A stretch of 64,000 nt of DNA. Source: Aporhodopirellula aestuarii. GTDB taxonomy: Bacteria > Planctomycetota > Planctomycetia > Pirellulales > Pirellulaceae. Below, in pieces: positions 27,252-36,976 of this stretch; within the stretch, counting starts at the first letter, position 1, and every line of letters begins with the position of its first letter. The DNA is taken from NCBI RefSeq assembly GCF_023701485.1, contig NZ_JAMQBK010000031.1:62001-126000 (forward strand), read 5' to 3'. The translations under genes were made by a program, and so were the position numbers. Below the pieces are notes generated by a model, which was not told the DNA's origin, did no database searches, and was given only the letters and a program-made list of their open reading frames with translations.

Positions 27252-27572
27252 CGCTGTTGCCGACCAGGGAAGGCAGAGTGTACCGATCCGCCGGTTGGGA
27301 ACAAGACGGAATTGAACCAAAATAGCGACTGAAAAACAAAAAAAACGGTTGTAACGGGCTGCCAGCGAGCAACAGACCGGTCCTCGCAACGCGGGGTTCG
27401 CTTTTCAGGGCCGCTGCGCCCCCGATACAGGGCCACTGAACACGCTATCCTCGGGGCGTTTGGCGAGTTGGCAAGTTTGATAGCGGCGATTTCGCGATCG
27501 CCTGTTAAATTAGCAGGCTCGCACACATCGGCACCTTTTCCACTACCGCACGCCTTGGTATCACCTTCGAGA
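27252..27572. other. Divergent intergenic region between the tRNA cluster and rsmG
   Basis: 321 bases hold the start sites of two divergent units: the minus-strand tRNA-tuf cluster and plus-strand rsmG. A plausible promoter for the tRNA cluster is at 27277-27304. No open frame with coding character was found. An in-frame extension of rsmG back to 27468 looks non-coding. Confidence 0.6.
27277..27304 (-). promoter_or_regulatory. Candidate sigma-70 promoter of the tRNA-tuf cluster
   Basis: On the minus strand TTGTTC (four of six matches to the -35) is followed after 16 bases by TACACT (four of six to the -10). The predicted start is about 20 bases before tRNA-Thr(UGU). GC-rich sequence (CTGCCTTCC) follows the -10, like a stringent discriminator. 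Fit is moderate. Confidence 0.4.
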
Positions 27573-28331
27573 ATGACTGATCCAACCGAAATGAATGACC
27601 TCGAAGACACTTTCGAGTCCGCGCTCCTGCGATACGGGATGCAGCTTGACGGGCCCCTCGCAGATTCGCTGAAACGGTATGCGGAGTTGATGTGGCGGTT
27701 CAACGAACAGCTGAATCTCACCCGGCATACGACCTGGGACCTCTACGTGGGCCGCGATTTGCGGGATTGCCTGCAACTGGCACACCTGATCCAGCCCGAT
27801 GAGGCCGTCCTCGATCTGGGCAGCGGCAACGGCGTCCCTGGCATCCCGCTGGCGATTCTTCGCCCGGATGTGGAGGTGTCGCTGGCGGAGTCAGTGGGCA
27901 AACGCGCCAAAGTTCTCGACGAACTGGTCACCGAACTCAACCTGAGCGTCCCCGTCTATTCTTCGCGTGGCGAAGATTTACTGGAAGATTTTCGCTTCAC
28001 CACCATCGTCAGCCGGGCTGTCGGAAGCCTGATGAAATTTTGCCGATGGGTGGAGCCGCACTGGGGCAGTTTTGACCGCCTACTGCTGGTCAAAGGGCCG
28101 CGATGGGTCGAAGAGCGGGCCGAAGCGAGACACTACGGGGTGCTGAAGAACTTTGACCTGCGTGTCATCGCGAGCTACCCGCTCGGTCTGCCAAGCGAAG
28201 AAGTCGCCGAGGTGGCGACTGCTGCGGCCGCTGAAGGCAGTGAGGGAGAGGTTGGCGACGACACCGATCTCTCCCATCTGGAGGGGCAAGGGGTGATTTT
28301 GCAGTTGTCACGCAAGGGACGATTTGCCTAG
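27573..28331 (+). CDS. rsmG: 16S rRNA (guanine527-N7)-methyltransferase RsmG
   Basis: A 252-residue Rossmann-fold methyltransferase. The S-adenosylmethionine-binding motif I is LDLGSGNGVPGIPLAIL, an acidic residue follows in VSLAESVGKRAKVL, and motif IV is TTIVSRAVGSL. RsmG (GidB) modifies G527 in the 530 loop of 16S rRNA, where loss gives low-level streptomycin resistance. The start at ATG 27573 (MTDPTEMNDLED) fits family length; 27591 is an alternative. A GidA partner is not in the window. A Glu-rich insertion (AAAAEGSEGEVGDD) near the C-terminus is specific here. Confidence 0.92.
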   Translation: MTDPTEMNDLEDTFESALLRYGMQLDGPLADSLKRYAELMWRFNEQLNLTRHTTWDLYVGRDLRDCLQLAHLIQPDEAVLDLGSGNGVPGIPLAILRPDVEVSLAESVGKRAKVLDELVTELNLSVPVYSSRGEDLLEDFRFTTIVSRAVGSLMKFCRWVEPHWGSFDRLLLVKGPRWVEERAEARHYGVLKNFDLRVIASYPLGLPSEEVAEVATAAAAEGSEGEVGDDTDLSHLEGQGVILQLSRKGRFA

Positions 28332-28335
28332 CCAT

Positions 28336-28367
28336 GTTGCCCGGCTGTTGAATTTTCAGCAGGCAAC
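28336..28367. repeat. Hairpin between rsmG and cysD
   Basis: GTTGCC and GCTG on the left (28336-28347) pair with CAGC and GGCAAC on the right (28357-28367), leaving small internal bulges and a nine-base loop. It begins five bases after the rsmG stop and ends directly at the candidate -10 of cysD. It could end rsmG transcription or act as a site for a sulfur regulator. Confidence 0.45.
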
Positions 28368-28373
28368 TATACT
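28353..28373 (+). promoter_or_regulatory. Candidate -10 element for the cysD operon
   Basis: TATACT at 28368-28373 matches the sigma-70 -10 in five of six bases. The only -35-like hexamer, TTGAAT, ends 14 bases upstream, too close for a normal spacer, so use of this promoter would need an activator. It lies about 185 bases before the cysD start. Confidence 0.3.
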
Positions 28374-28559
28374 TTCACGCCATGCGGGCTCGGGGATTTG
28401 CGGCTGCTCGGTGGATTAGGTAAAGGGACACACGGGCGCAGTGTGCTGTTTGGCTCGAGGCCAAAGCCCCACTTCGCTCAAATCCATGCCGCACGAAACC
28501 CGGTCCCGACCACACATCGTTTCCAACCCACATTACTCGCCTCCGGCTCAACGGTTCCC

Positions 28560-29471
28560 ATGTCAGACTACAGCCTCACCCACCTGAGACAGCTCGAGGC
28601 CGAGAGCATCCATATTTTCCGCGAAGTTGTCGCTGAGTTCGACAAACCGGTCATGTTGTATTCGATCGGCAAAGACTCAGCGGTCCTGCTGCGACTGGCG
28701 CTCAAAGCGTTCGCACCCGCGAAGTTGCCCTTCCCGCTGCTGCACGTCGACACGACGTACAAATTCAAGGACATGATCGAGCATCGTGAAAAATACGTTC
28801 GCGGTGAACTCGGCCTGGATGTTCTCGTTCACATCAATGAAGAAGGGCTGAAGCTCAATATCCCACCTTGGGAAGACAGTGAGCGGCACACCGAATTGAT
28901 GAAAACCGACGCATTGAAAGCGGCGCTCAACAAATACCAATTCGACGCCGCCTTTGGTGGTGCTCGTCGCGATGAAGAAAAAAGCCGTGCCAAAGAGCGT
29001 GTCTTCAGCTTCCGTGACAAGGCACACCGCTGGGATCCCAAGAACCAGCGACCTGAGTTGTGGAACCTCTACAACGGACGGGTCAACAAAGGCGAATCGA
29101 TTCGCGTGTTCCCGATGAGCAATTGGACCGAACTGGATGTTTGGCAATACATCCATCTGGAAAACATCCCGATCGTCCCGCTGTATCTCTCGGCACCTCG
29201 CAAAGTCGTGCGGCGTGATGGGATTTTGCTGATGCGAGACGACGACCGCATGCCATTGCTGCCCGGCGAAGTCGAAGAGACGAAGATGGTTCGGTTCCGC
29301 ACCCTCGGTTGCTATCCGCTTTCGGGGGCCGTCGAAAGCGAAGCCACAACGCTTCCGGAAGTCATCCAGGAAATGTTGTTGACGAGAACCAGCGAACGCC
29401 AAGGCCGCATCATTGACCAAGACGAAGGCGGCGTCGGCATGCAGAAGAAAAAAGAACGTGGCTATTTCTAG
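28560..29471 (+). CDS. cysD: Sulfate adenylyltransferase subunit 2
   Basis: A 303-residue protein of the family's normal length. The PP-loop is [17 protein letters not shown], then [37 protein letters not shown] and the C-terminal [20 protein letters not shown] are all as in E. coli CysD. With CysN it makes adenylyl sulfate (APS) from ATP and sulfate. The start at 28560 ([16 protein letters not shown]) is chosen by homology; the frame is open to 28398. The cysNC gene follows after 135 bases. APS could serve cysteine synthesis or, with PAPS, sulfated polysaccharides; cysH is not in the window. Confidence 0.95.
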   Translation: MSDYSLTHLRQLEAESIHIFREVVAEFDKPVMLYSIGKDSAVLLRLALKAFAPAKLPFPLLHVDTTYKFKDMIEHREKYVRGELGLDVLVHINEEGLKLNIPPWEDSERHTELMKTDALKAALNKYQFDAAFGGARRDEEKSRAKERVFSFRDKAHRWDPKNQRPELWNLYNGRVNKGESIRVFPMSNWTELDVWQYIHLENIPIVPLYLSAPRKVVRRDGILLMRDDDRMPLLPGEVEETKMVRFRTLGCYPLSGAVESEATTLPEVIQEMLLTRTSERQGRIIDQDEGGVGMQKKKERGYF

Positions 29472-29560
29472 CCACCTAGTGGCAGTCTCTCGCTGACAGC
29501 AGTTCGCGACCGCTCGAGAAAGCGGACGAACTCCCCTCGAACCCGTCTACCCTCCACTCC

Positions 29561-29602
29561 AGCTAGCAGCCAGACGCTAATAGCTGACCGCCAAAAGCTC
29601 TC
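29561..29602 (+). repeat. Heptad repeat, copy g (6 units) in the cysNC leader
   Basis: Six uninterrupted 7-base units fill 42 bases: AGCTAGC, AGCCAGA, CGCTAAT, AGCTGAC, CGCCAAA and AGCTCTC. All have GC at positions 2-3 and mostly C or T then A or G after it. It ends four bases before the cysNC ATG, the same spacing as copy a before rplK. The upstream 29491-29511 holds three weaker units in the same style. Confidence 0.65.
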
Positions 29603-29606
29603 TTCC

Positions 29607-31550
29607 ATGTCGCATCAATCAGATCTGATCGCAACCGATATCGACGCTTACCTGAAACAGCACGAGCAGAAACAACTGCTGCGTTTCATTACCTGTGGCA
29701 GTGTTGATGACGGCAAGAGCACGCTCATCGGGCGTCTGCTCTACGACTCCAAACTCGTCTACGAAGACGAACTCGCGAAAGTCCAAAGTGATTCGGTTCG
29801 CCAAGGTTCCGTCGCCGGAGGGTTCGATCCGTCGCTATTTATGGACGGCCTCAAAGAGGAACGCGAGCAAGGCATCACGATCGACGTTGCCTACCGCTAC
29901 TTCAGCACGGCGAAACGCAAGTTCATCATCGCCGACACCCCCGGCCACGAGCAGTACACGCGCAACATGGCGACCGGGGCGAGCACGGCGGACCTAGCGA
30001 TCATCCTGATCGACGCCCGGCATGGCGTGCTCACCCAAACCCGCCGTCACTCTTTCATCGTCTCGTTGCTCGGCATTCGCCACGTCGTGGTTGCGATCAA
30101 CAAAATGGACCTCGTTGACTACAGCGAGGACCGCTTCAACGAGATTTGCACCGAGTACCGAGCCTTTGCGGCGCGACTCGATTTGCCGGACCTGAACTTC
30201 ATCCCGATCAGCGCCCTCAACGGCGACAACGTGGTCGAACGCAGCGAGTCGTTGTCGTGGTACACAGGGACGACGCTGATGAATTTCCTCGAAACCGTTT
30301 ACATCGGTTCGGATCGCAACCTGCAGGATTTCCGGATGCCGGTGCAGTACGTGAACCGGCCTAACCTGAACTTCCGTGGTTTTTGCGGCACGATCTCCTC
30401 AGGCATCATTCGCCCCGGTGACGAGATCATGGTGCTACCGAGCCGCCGGAAATCGAAGGTCAAACAGATCGTCACGTACGAAGGCGAACTCGAAGAGGCG
30501 TTCGCTCCTCTGTCGATCACGCTGACGCTCGAAGACGAAATCGATGCCAGCCGTGGTGACATGATTGTCCGTAGCGGCAACCTGCCCCGGAGCGAAGCGA
30601 GCGTCGAGGCAATGTTGGTGTGGATGGGTGAAGACGCCATGGTGCCCGGCAAGACCTACCTGATCAAACACACCACGCAAACGCTGCCCGGCAGCATTCA
30701 GACATTGAAATACCGTGTCGACGTCAACACGTTGCACCGGACCCCCGCCCCGACTCTCGAACTAAACGAGATCGGACGTGTGGCGATCGAGCTGTCCGCT
30801 CCGATTCACATGGACCCGTATCGACGCAACCGATCCACCGGTGCGTTTATCTTGATCGACCGTATCACCAACTCCACCGTTGCGGCGGGGATGGTTCTTG
30901 ACCGCGGTGCGACCGGCAAGACTCGCTCGGTTTGGGATGACGATATCGAAGCAGCGGCTCAAGACGATAGCGTCGAGGTCTCTGCGGTGTCCGCGGAAGA
31001 CCGTGTCGCACGGTTTGGCCAGAAACCCGTCACGGTCCTACTCACCGGATTGACCGGAAGCGGCAAGACTTCGATCGCCCGATCAGTCGAACGCAAACTG
31101 TTTGATACCGGTCGCGCCGTTGCCGTCATTGATGGCGAGCAACTTCGCCGCGGTTTGAGCCTCGACCTGGGCTTCACCGCCGAAGACCGAAGCGAAAACC
31201 TGCGCCGCGGTGGTCACGTCGCTCAAACGCTCAATGACGCTGGTTTGATTTGCCTCGCTTCGATGGTCGCTCCCGCCGAAGACGTGCGGCAGAAGGTTGG
31301 CAAACTGATCGGCGGCGAGCGGTACCTCGTCGTCCACGTCGCCACACCTCTGGAAGTCTGCCGTCAACGCGATACGAAGGGACAGTACGCGAAAGCAGAC
31401 GCGGGCGAATTGCTGAACTTCCCCGGCGTCACCGCCGAATACGAAGCACCGGAATCACCGGACCTCGTCGTTGATGCGTCGTCGTCCTCGATTAGCGAAT
31501 GTGCGGACGCGATTGTCGAGCTGCTAAAGTCTCGCGAGTTCATTAAATGA
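29607..31550 (+). CDS. cysNC: Bifunctional sulfate adenylyltransferase subunit 1 / adenylylsulfate kinase
   Basis: A 647-residue fusion. Residues 25-450 are the CysN GTPase: G1 [20 protein letters not shown]3 [12 protein letters not shown] and G4 [11 protein letters not shown]. Residues 475-647 are an APS kinase (CysC) with P-loop [14 protein letters not shown], then [15 protein letters not shown] in place of the usual DGDNVRxGLNxDLGF and [10 protein letters not shown] in place of FISPxxxxR. CysN drives APS formation by GTP hydrolysis; CysC makes PAPS. The altered kinase motifs leave its activity uncertain. The stop overlaps the start of the downstream peptidase gene by four bases. A heptad repeat precedes the ATG. 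Confidence 0.93.
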   Translation: MSHQSDLIATDIDAYLKQHEQKQLLRFITCGSVDDGKSTLIGRLLYDSKLVYEDELAKVQSDSVRQGSVAGGFDPSLFMDGLKEEREQGITIDVAYRYFSTAKRKFIIADTPGHEQYTRNMATGASTADLAIILIDARHGVLTQTRRHSFIVSLLGIRHVVVAINKMDLVDYSEDRFNEICTEYRAFAARLDLPDLNFIPISALNGDNVVERSESLSWYTGTTLMNFLETVYIGSDRNLQDFRMPVQYVNRPNLNFRGFCGTISSGIIRPGDEIMVLPSRRKSKVKQIVTYEGELEEAFAPLSITLTLEDEIDASRGDMIVRSGNLPRSEASVEAMLVWMGEDAMVPGKTYLIKHTTQTLPGSIQTLKYRVDVNTLHRTPAPTLELNEIGRVAIELSAPIHMDPYRRNRSTGAFILIDRITNSTVAAGMVLDRGATGKTRSVWDDDIEAAAQDDSVEVSAVSAEDRVARFGQKPVTVLLTGLTGSGKTSIARSVERKLFDTGRAVAVIDGEQLRRGLSLDLGFTAEDRSENLRRGGHVAQTLNDAGLICLASMVAPAEDVRQKVGKLIGGERYLVVHVATPLEVCRQRDTKGQYAKADAGELLNFPGVTAEYEAPESPDLVVDASSSSISECADAIVELLKSREFIK

Positions 31551-33760
31551 AGTCTCTTTTTCGCACCTCGTTTCTGATGTTGTCGGCCGGCGTTTTGGCG
31601 GCGGCGGCACCAACCGCTTCATCCGCACCCAATGAGCCTCTCGTGACCGCCTCTTCTGAAACCGTGATGGAATCTCCGCTGCTGGCTCCCTGGACCGGAC
31701 CGTATGGCGGCGTCCCACCGTTCAAGAGTGTTCGGGTCGACGAGTTCACCGCCGCGTTTGACTTTGCCATCGACGCAGCCAAGCGTGAGATCGAAGCGAT
31801 CGCCGATAATCCCGAACCACCGACGTTCGAGAACACCCTGCTGGCGCTTGAGACCGCGGGCAAAATGCTCGATCGGCTAGAAACCGTATTCGATGTGCAC
31901 GCCTCGAACCTGAACGTCGGGCCAATTCCAGATATCGAGCGCTCGGTCAGCCCCAAGCTCTCTGCGTACGCCGACTCGATCACGCAAAACCGAAAGCTGT
32001 TTGCACGGATCGAATCGGTTCACAAAGACGTTTTCGAAACGCAAACCGTTGAGCTGGAAGACGATGCGAAGCGTCTGCTCGATGAGACGTACAAAGATTT
32101 CATCCGGATGGGAGCTCGTCTTTCGGAAGAAGACAAGGCGAAGCTGTCGCAGATCAACGCCAGACTCGCTCGTCTGTTCACCGATTTCAATCAAAGTGTG
32201 CTCGAGGAAGAAAAGCGACACGTCACTTGGATCGATGACCGCAATGACCTCGCTGGATTGTCTGATTCAACAATCGACTCCATGGCGGCGGCCGCGAAGG
32301 AAAAGGGCGGGAAGGCAGCTTATGCGGTCACCAACACGCGTTCGTCGATGGACCCCTTTTTGACTTACGCGGAAAACCGCGAACTGCGCGAGATCGTCTG
32401 GCGAAACTTCTATTATCGCTGTGACAACGGGGATGAGTACGACAACAAAAACATCATCCGAGAGATATTGCATCTCCGTGACCAGCGTGCCGATTTGCTC
32501 GGCTATCCTTCGCACGCACATTGGCGAATGGAATCCACGATGGCCGCCCAGCCCGAAGCGGCGATGGACCTGATGATGAAGGTATGGCGTCCTGCGGTCG
32601 CACGAGTTGCCGATGAAGTCGCCGACATGCAGCGGATTGCCGACGCGGAAGCCGAAGCCGCCGGCACCCCCAAGATCAAGATCGAACCGTGGGACTATCG
32701 CTTTTATGCGGAGAAGGTTCGTAAAGAAAAATACGATCTCGATATGGCCGAAGTCCGTCCGTATTTGCAACTCGACAAGATGCGTGAGGCGATGATGTAC
32801 TGCGCCTCTCGGCTGTTCGACTTGCAGTTTGAACGGGTCTCGGGACTGCCGACGTTCCATCCCGACGTCACCGTTTATGAAGTCACGCGTCATGGCGACC
32901 ACGTCGGTTTGTTCTACCTCGATCCGTTTGCCCGCGAAGGCAAACGAAGCGGAGCGTGGATGACCGATTACCGCGAGCAATCCGGCATCGGGCTCGCCGC
33001 TGGCGAGAGTAATATTCCCGTGAGCACGCCGATCGTTTCGAATAACAGCAACTTCATCCCATCCTCCGGAGATGGTCCGATCTTGATCTCGTGGGACGAC
33101 GCGACGACGCTGTTCCATGAGTTCGGCCACGCCCTCCACGGACTGTCCAGCCGCGTTCGATACCCTTCGCAATCGGGTACCAATGTGGCCCGCGACTTTG
33201 TTGAGTTCCCGTCGCAGATTCTGGAACACTGGCTATCGACTCCGGATGTCCTCAGCAAATTCGCGACTCACTACGAAACCGGTGAGCCGATGCCGGCGGA
33301 CTTGCTAGAGAAGATTCAGCGTTCGTCGAAGTTCAACAGCGGATTCGAAACGACCGAATATCTCGCGTGTGCAATCCTCGACATGAAACTGCACGCGGCG
33401 GACGCTAAGGAAGTCGACATCAAGGAGTTCGAACGCGAACAGCTCGATGCGATCGGGATGCCCAGCGAATTGCCGATGCGACACCGACTGCCGCACTTCA
33501 GCCACCTGTTCAGCAGCGATGCGTACTCAGCGGGCTATTACAGCTATCTGTGGAGTGACGCGTTGACGGCTGATGCCGCTGAGATGTTCGAACAATCCGA
33601 GGGTGGCTATTTCGACGAAGGTGTCGCGAACAAACTGCGAGACCATGTGCTCAGCGTTGGCAACACGATCGATCCGGCGGAAACGTATCGAGCGTTTCGA
33701 GGCCGTGACGTTGACACCGCCGCGTTGCTGAGAAAACGCGGTTTTGAGGCGGCTGAATAG
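31547..33760 (+). CDS. dcp: Exported M3-family oligopeptidase / dipeptidyl carboxypeptidase
   Basis: A 737-residue zinc metallopeptidase of the M3 family (OpdA/Dcp group). The zinc site is [11 protein letters not shown], with the two His and catalytic Glu near residues 523-527, and the third ligand Glu is in [13 protein letters not shown]. The N-terminus [20 protein letters not shown] has the shape of a signal peptide, ending near APTASSAP, so the enzyme probably works outside the cytoplasmic membrane, unlike E. coli Dcp which lacks an obvious one. It degrades short peptides. The start overlaps the cysNC stop in ATGA. No functional link with sulfate activation is evident. Confidence 0.9.
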   Translation: MKSLFRTSFLMLSAGVLAAAAPTASSAPNEPLVTASSETVMESPLLAPWTGPYGGVPPFKSVRVDEFTAAFDFAIDAAKREIEAIADNPEPPTFENTLLALETAGKMLDRLETVFDVHASNLNVGPIPDIERSVSPKLSAYADSITQNRKLFARIESVHKDVFETQTVELEDDAKRLLDETYKDFIRMGARLSEEDKAKLSQINARLARLFTDFNQSVLEEEKRHVTWIDDRNDLAGLSDSTIDSMAAAAKEKGGKAAYAVTNTRSSMDPFLTYAENRELREIVWRNFYYRCDNGDEYDNKNIIREILHLRDQRADLLGYPSHAHWRMESTMAAQPEAAMDLMMKVWRPAVARVADEVADMQRIADAEAEAAGTPKIKIEPWDYRFYAEKVRKEKYDLDMAEVRPYLQLDKMREAMMYCASRLFDLQFERVSGLPTFHPDVTVYEVTRHGDHVGLFYLDPFAREGKRSGAWMTDYREQSGIGLAAGESNIPVSTPIVSNNSNFIPSSGDGPILISWDDATTLFHEFGHALHGLSSRVRYPSQSGTNVARDFVEFPSQILEHWLSTPDVLSKFATHYETGEPMPADLLEKIQRSSKFNSGFETTEYLACAILDMKLHAADAKEVDIKEFEREQLDAIGMPSELPMRHRLPHFSHLFSSDAYSAGYYSYLWSDALTADAAEMFEQSEGGYFDEGVANKLRDHVLSVGNTIDPAETYRAFRGRDVDTAALLRKRGFEAAE

Positions 33761-33837
33761 GCCGTTGTGGGCAGACGTCGGATCACTCGGCTGAACCGAC
33801 GCTTTCGAAATCAGACCTCCGCTCACGCGGAGTAATC

Positions 33838-33864
33838 GGTCGACCATTGATTCAATGGTCGACC
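33838..33864. terminator. Bidirectional hairpin between dcp and the phosphohexomutase gene
   Basis: GGTCGACCATTG and its exact reverse complement CAATGGTCGACC flank the loop ATT; the stem extends three more pairs past a single bulged C. It lies between two convergent stop codons (33760 and 33884). No T run follows on either strand, so it may act with Rho or as an RNA 3'-end stabiliser. Confidence 0.6.
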
Positions 33865-33883
33865 CGATCAACGCTCTGGTAGC

Positions 33884-35740
33884 TTAGGCCACGCTGACTC
33901 GGGCGAAGTCGCGGACATCGTCTTCGATCGCTCGGATGCGATCGGCCAGCTTTGTGTTGGCGACTGCTAGGTCCTGCGACTCCGCGGCTTCGAGTCGAGT
34001 GAAGATGTAAAACTTCACTTTTGGCTCGGTACCACTTGGCCGGACGGCGACGTAGTTGCCCTCTTCTTCCATGTCCATGATGACCATGTTCCCGACTGGC
34101 CCGTCGAGCGGTGAGGTCTCAGGCGTATCGGAAATGGCCGTGACGGTTTGGTTTTGATAATCACGAACTTGCTTGATCGGCATTCCCCCGAGGCTCTTGG
34201 GAGGTGCTTCGCGAAACGCTTTCATGAGTGATTTCATTGCGGCCATCCCTTCGCTGCCTTCCATGAAAACGTTGATCAGGTTTTCGCGATGGTATCCGTG
34301 GCGTTTGTACAATTCACCGAGGTGATCATGCATCGACTGACCTTTGGCCTTCAGATCAGCCGCCAATTCGCTGGCCAACATGCAGGCGACGGCACCGTCT
34401 TTGTCACGCGAGTAGGTGCCGACCAGGTAACCGTGCGATTCTTCACATCCGTAGAGAAAATCCTCAGGGCCTTCGCGGTCCATCGCCTCAGCGATGTATT
34501 TGTATCCGACCAGCAGGTCGCCCACGCATCGGACGTCATGTGCGGCGGCAATGCGGCGGACAAGCTCCGTCGTGACCAACGTCTTTACCACGTAGGAACG
34601 CTCGCTGATCTTGCCGGCTGCGGCTGACTTATCGAGCACGTAATTGGCCAACAAGGCGGCGATTTGATTCCCGGTAAACGTGCCCCATTCTCCCGCAGTG
34701 TCGGTCGACAGAGGAGCGGCGATCCCGAGTCGGTCGCAATCGGGATCCGTCGCTAGAACCAGATCGAATCCCTCGATGCGAGCCTGTTCGATTGGTTTTT
34801 CGAAGACGGCGGTGTTCTCAGGGTTGGAAACGTGGCCGGGGACGTTCGGGAAATCGCCGCTGGGCTGTCGATGCGGTTCGTAAACCGTGACGCTTTCGAA
34901 TCCGTCCCGGACCAACAGCGGCACGACGGCAGCCTCACCGACGCCATGCAGCGGCGAATACAAAACTCGCACTTCGCGTGGCCCGGGAGTTCCGCATGCT
35001 GCAGCGGCATCGAGGAAAGCGGCATCGATCTTGTCGGTGACGATTTCGATTTGGCCGTCTTTCAACGCTTGTTCGAAGTTCGCTCGTTTGATTTCTTGGC
35101 AACTCATCACGCCGTCGATGATCGCTTTATCGTGCGGGGGCAAAACTTGCGCGCCGCTGGACCAATACACTTTGACGGCGTTGTCGCTTGGCGGATTGTG
35201 GCTGGCGGTGACCATGATGCCGCAATCGCACTCCAAGTAGCGAACGGCGAACGACAGTTGAGGCGTGGCGCGATAATCGTCGAGCAAGTAAACCTTGATG
35301 CCAGCAGCGACCATCACTTCGGCGCACAACTCGGTGAAATGACGTGAACGATGGCGGGTGTCGTAGGCGATTGCGCACGACAGCGGTTTCTTTCCGCCGT
35401 GATATTTGACGACGTAATCAGCGAGACCTTGAGCACTTTCACCGATAGTGCGATCGTTGATCGCGTTGGATCCGATTTCGTACATCCGCCCCCGGCGGCC
35501 ACCGGTGCCGAACGGGATGATCGTCCAGAAAACGTCATCGAGTTTCTGCCATTGCTCTTCATCGATATGCCGCAGCACGCTCTCCCGATATTCGCGATAA
35601 CGTTCTTCGGTTAACCAACAGCGGATGTTTTCCGCCGCACCGGCCGTGATTCGTTCCTCCTGTCGAGCCTGCTCGACATGGGCGATGGCGGTTTGGACAC
35701 GAGGGGAATCGGGGGCAGCGGGCGCGGGCGTCGTTGACAT
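33884..35740 (-). CDS. Phospho-sugar mutase (phosphoglucomutase/phosphomannomutase)
   Basis: A 618-residue alpha-D-phosphohexomutase. The phosphoserine loop is TASHNPP, with Ser180, preceded by the substrate-binding IPFGTGGRRGRM. The metal loop is DPDCDRLG, the sugar-binding loop is GCEESHGYL (CEESHG) and the phosphate-binding loop is RPSGTEPKVKFY. Length and the EESHG loop fit the PGM2-like or type-2 group that interconverts hexose-1- and 6-phosphates or pentose phosphates. It supplies sugar phosphates for glycogen or envelope sugars. The first 60 residues are an extra helical part. It stands alone, convergent with dcp. Confidence 0.9.
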   Translation of the reverse strand: MSTTPAPAAPDSPRVQTAIAHVEQARQEERITAGAAENIRCWLTEERYREYRESVLRHIDEEQWQKLDDVFWTIIPFGTGGRRGRMYEIGSNAINDRTIGESAQGLADYVVKYHGGKKPLSCAIAYDTRHRSRHFTELCAEVMVAAGIKVYLLDDYRATPQLSFAVRYLECDCGIMVTASHNPPSDNAVKVYWSSGAQVLPPHDKAIIDGVMSCQEIKRANFEQALKDGQIEIVTDKIDAAFLDAAAACGTPGPREVRVLYSPLHGVGEAAVVPLLVRDGFESVTVYEPHRQPSGDFPNVPGHVSNPENTAVFEKPIEQARIEGFDLVLATDPDCDRLGIAAPLSTDTAGEWGTFTGNQIAALLANYVLDKSAAAGKISERSYVVKTLVTTELVRRIAAAHDVRCVGDLLVGYKYIAEAMDREGPEDFLYGCEESHGYLVGTYSRDKDGAVACMLASELAADLKAKGQSMHDHLGELYKRHGYHRENLINVFMEGSEGMAAMKSLMKAFREAPPKSLGGMPIKQVRDYQNQTVTAISDTPETSPLDGPVGNMVIMDMEEEGNYVAVRPSGTEPKVKFYIFTRLEAAESQDLAVANTKLADRIRAIEDDVRDFARVSVA

Positions 35741-35882
35741 GTGGATTCAGCTTGATTGAGGGTAGAGGAGAAACGTGGGCCTGTGCGTCGGATCGGATTG
35801 CGACCGGCCGATGAAGATGAGCCTCACCTGCGCCGGCATTCACCCACTAGCCAGTTTAGGACTTTCCACGCCCCTCGACCAG

Positions 35883-36809
35883 TTAGCTGACCAGTCCCTG
35901 GGTGACGGTCATAAAGACGTCCTCGAGCGTCGGATCACGATCATTAAACGATCGCATCTTGACGCCTTGCTGAATCAGGTACTCAAGCAGCTGAGCCAGT
36001 CCCGCATCGTCGGTCTCGAGCTCAGCGATCACTCGGTCAGGACGAATTTCCAAGTCTCGCAGCGCCGGGCTGCTGCGGAGGATCGAAATGCCCGCATCCT
36101 CATTTTCGGTAAAAGAAATCTCCACCATGCGGTTTCGGCGGATTTGGCGGTACACCGAATCGATCGGTCCGTGCATCAGCAACTGCCCCCGCTCGATAAT
36201 CCCGATGGAGGTGCAACAGTCCGCCAGCTCGGTCAGAATGTGGCTGCTGATCAGGATCGTTTTGCCCATCCGCCGAAGTTCCTTGAGCAACGCTTTGACT
36301 TCGACACGGGCCCGCGGATCGAGACCGCTGGCGGGTTCATCGAGAATTAACACAGGCGGATCGTGAACGAGCGTTTTCGCCAGACACAACCGCTGTTTCA
36401 TCCCCCGCGAAAGACCGTTCACAAAATCATCGCGTTTGTGCCCGAGGTCCAACAGTTCGAGCACATTGTCGATGATCGGGCCGCGAGCCGTCCGAGCGAT
36501 CCCGTAGGCGACGGCAAAGAAATCTAGGAATTCCCAGACCCGCATCCCGTCGTAGACGCCGAAATTGTCGGGCATGTAACCGATCGAACGACGCACCCCC
36601 ATGGGGTCACCCATCACGTCAAACCCAGCCACCTCCCCGCGTCCGCGGGTGGCTTTGAGCAGCGTGGCAAGGAACCGGATCGTCGTGCTTTTGCCCGCCC
36701 CGTTGGGACCGATGAATCCAAACGTCTCTCCCGCTTCGATTTGCAAATGAATGCTATCAACGGCTGTGAATTCGCCGTAGTCTTTGCCGAAACCTTCGAG
36801 CGTGATCAT
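35883..36809 (-). CDS. ABC transporter ATP-binding protein
   Basis: A 308-residue ABC ATPase. Walker A is GPNGAGKSTT, the signature is NGLSRGMKQRLCLAKTL, Walker B is VLILDEPASGLD, and the switch His is in ISSHILTEL. The C-terminal 80 residues have the DrrA/CcmA-type extension. It is the kind that partners an ABC-2 permease for export or, in Bacteroidetes, GldFG in gliding; no permease gene is next to it. It lies downstream of the GATase-like membrane protein on the same strand with a 167-base gap, and in planctomycetes these are often neighbours. Confidence 0.85.
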   Translation of the reverse strand: MITLEGFGKDYGEFTAVDSIHLQIEAGETFGFIGPNGAGKSTTIRFLATLLKATRGRGEVAGFDVMGDPMGVRRSIGYMPDNFGVYDGMRVWEFLDFFAVAYGIARTARGPIIDNVLELLDLGHKRDDFVNGLSRGMKQRLCLAKTLVHDPPVLILDEPASGLDPRARVEVKALLKELRRMGKTILISSHILTELADCCTSIGIIERGQLLMHGPIDSVYRQIRRNRMVEISFTENEDAGISILRSSPALRDLEIRPDRVIAELETDDAGLAQLLEYLIQQGVKMRSFNDRDPTLEDVFMTVTQGLVS

Positions 36810-36976
36810 GGTGTGTTCTTTGATTCAGCAATAAATGTTGACGTGACCGGCTCGATCGAGATCGGTTTCGGGAGGCCGTTTCCCGCTCCTGTTTAACCCA
36901 CACACCGGCCGCACGCAACGCACTCGGTGACGGTCGGAAACGCGACGACGCCCCCAAAAGACACTGCGTGCCGCGA

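Noticed and set aside
29469-29481. Hairpin GCCAC-CTA-GTGGC after cysD
   Set aside because: Five pairs with no T run, overlapping the stop codon region; too weak to call a terminator.
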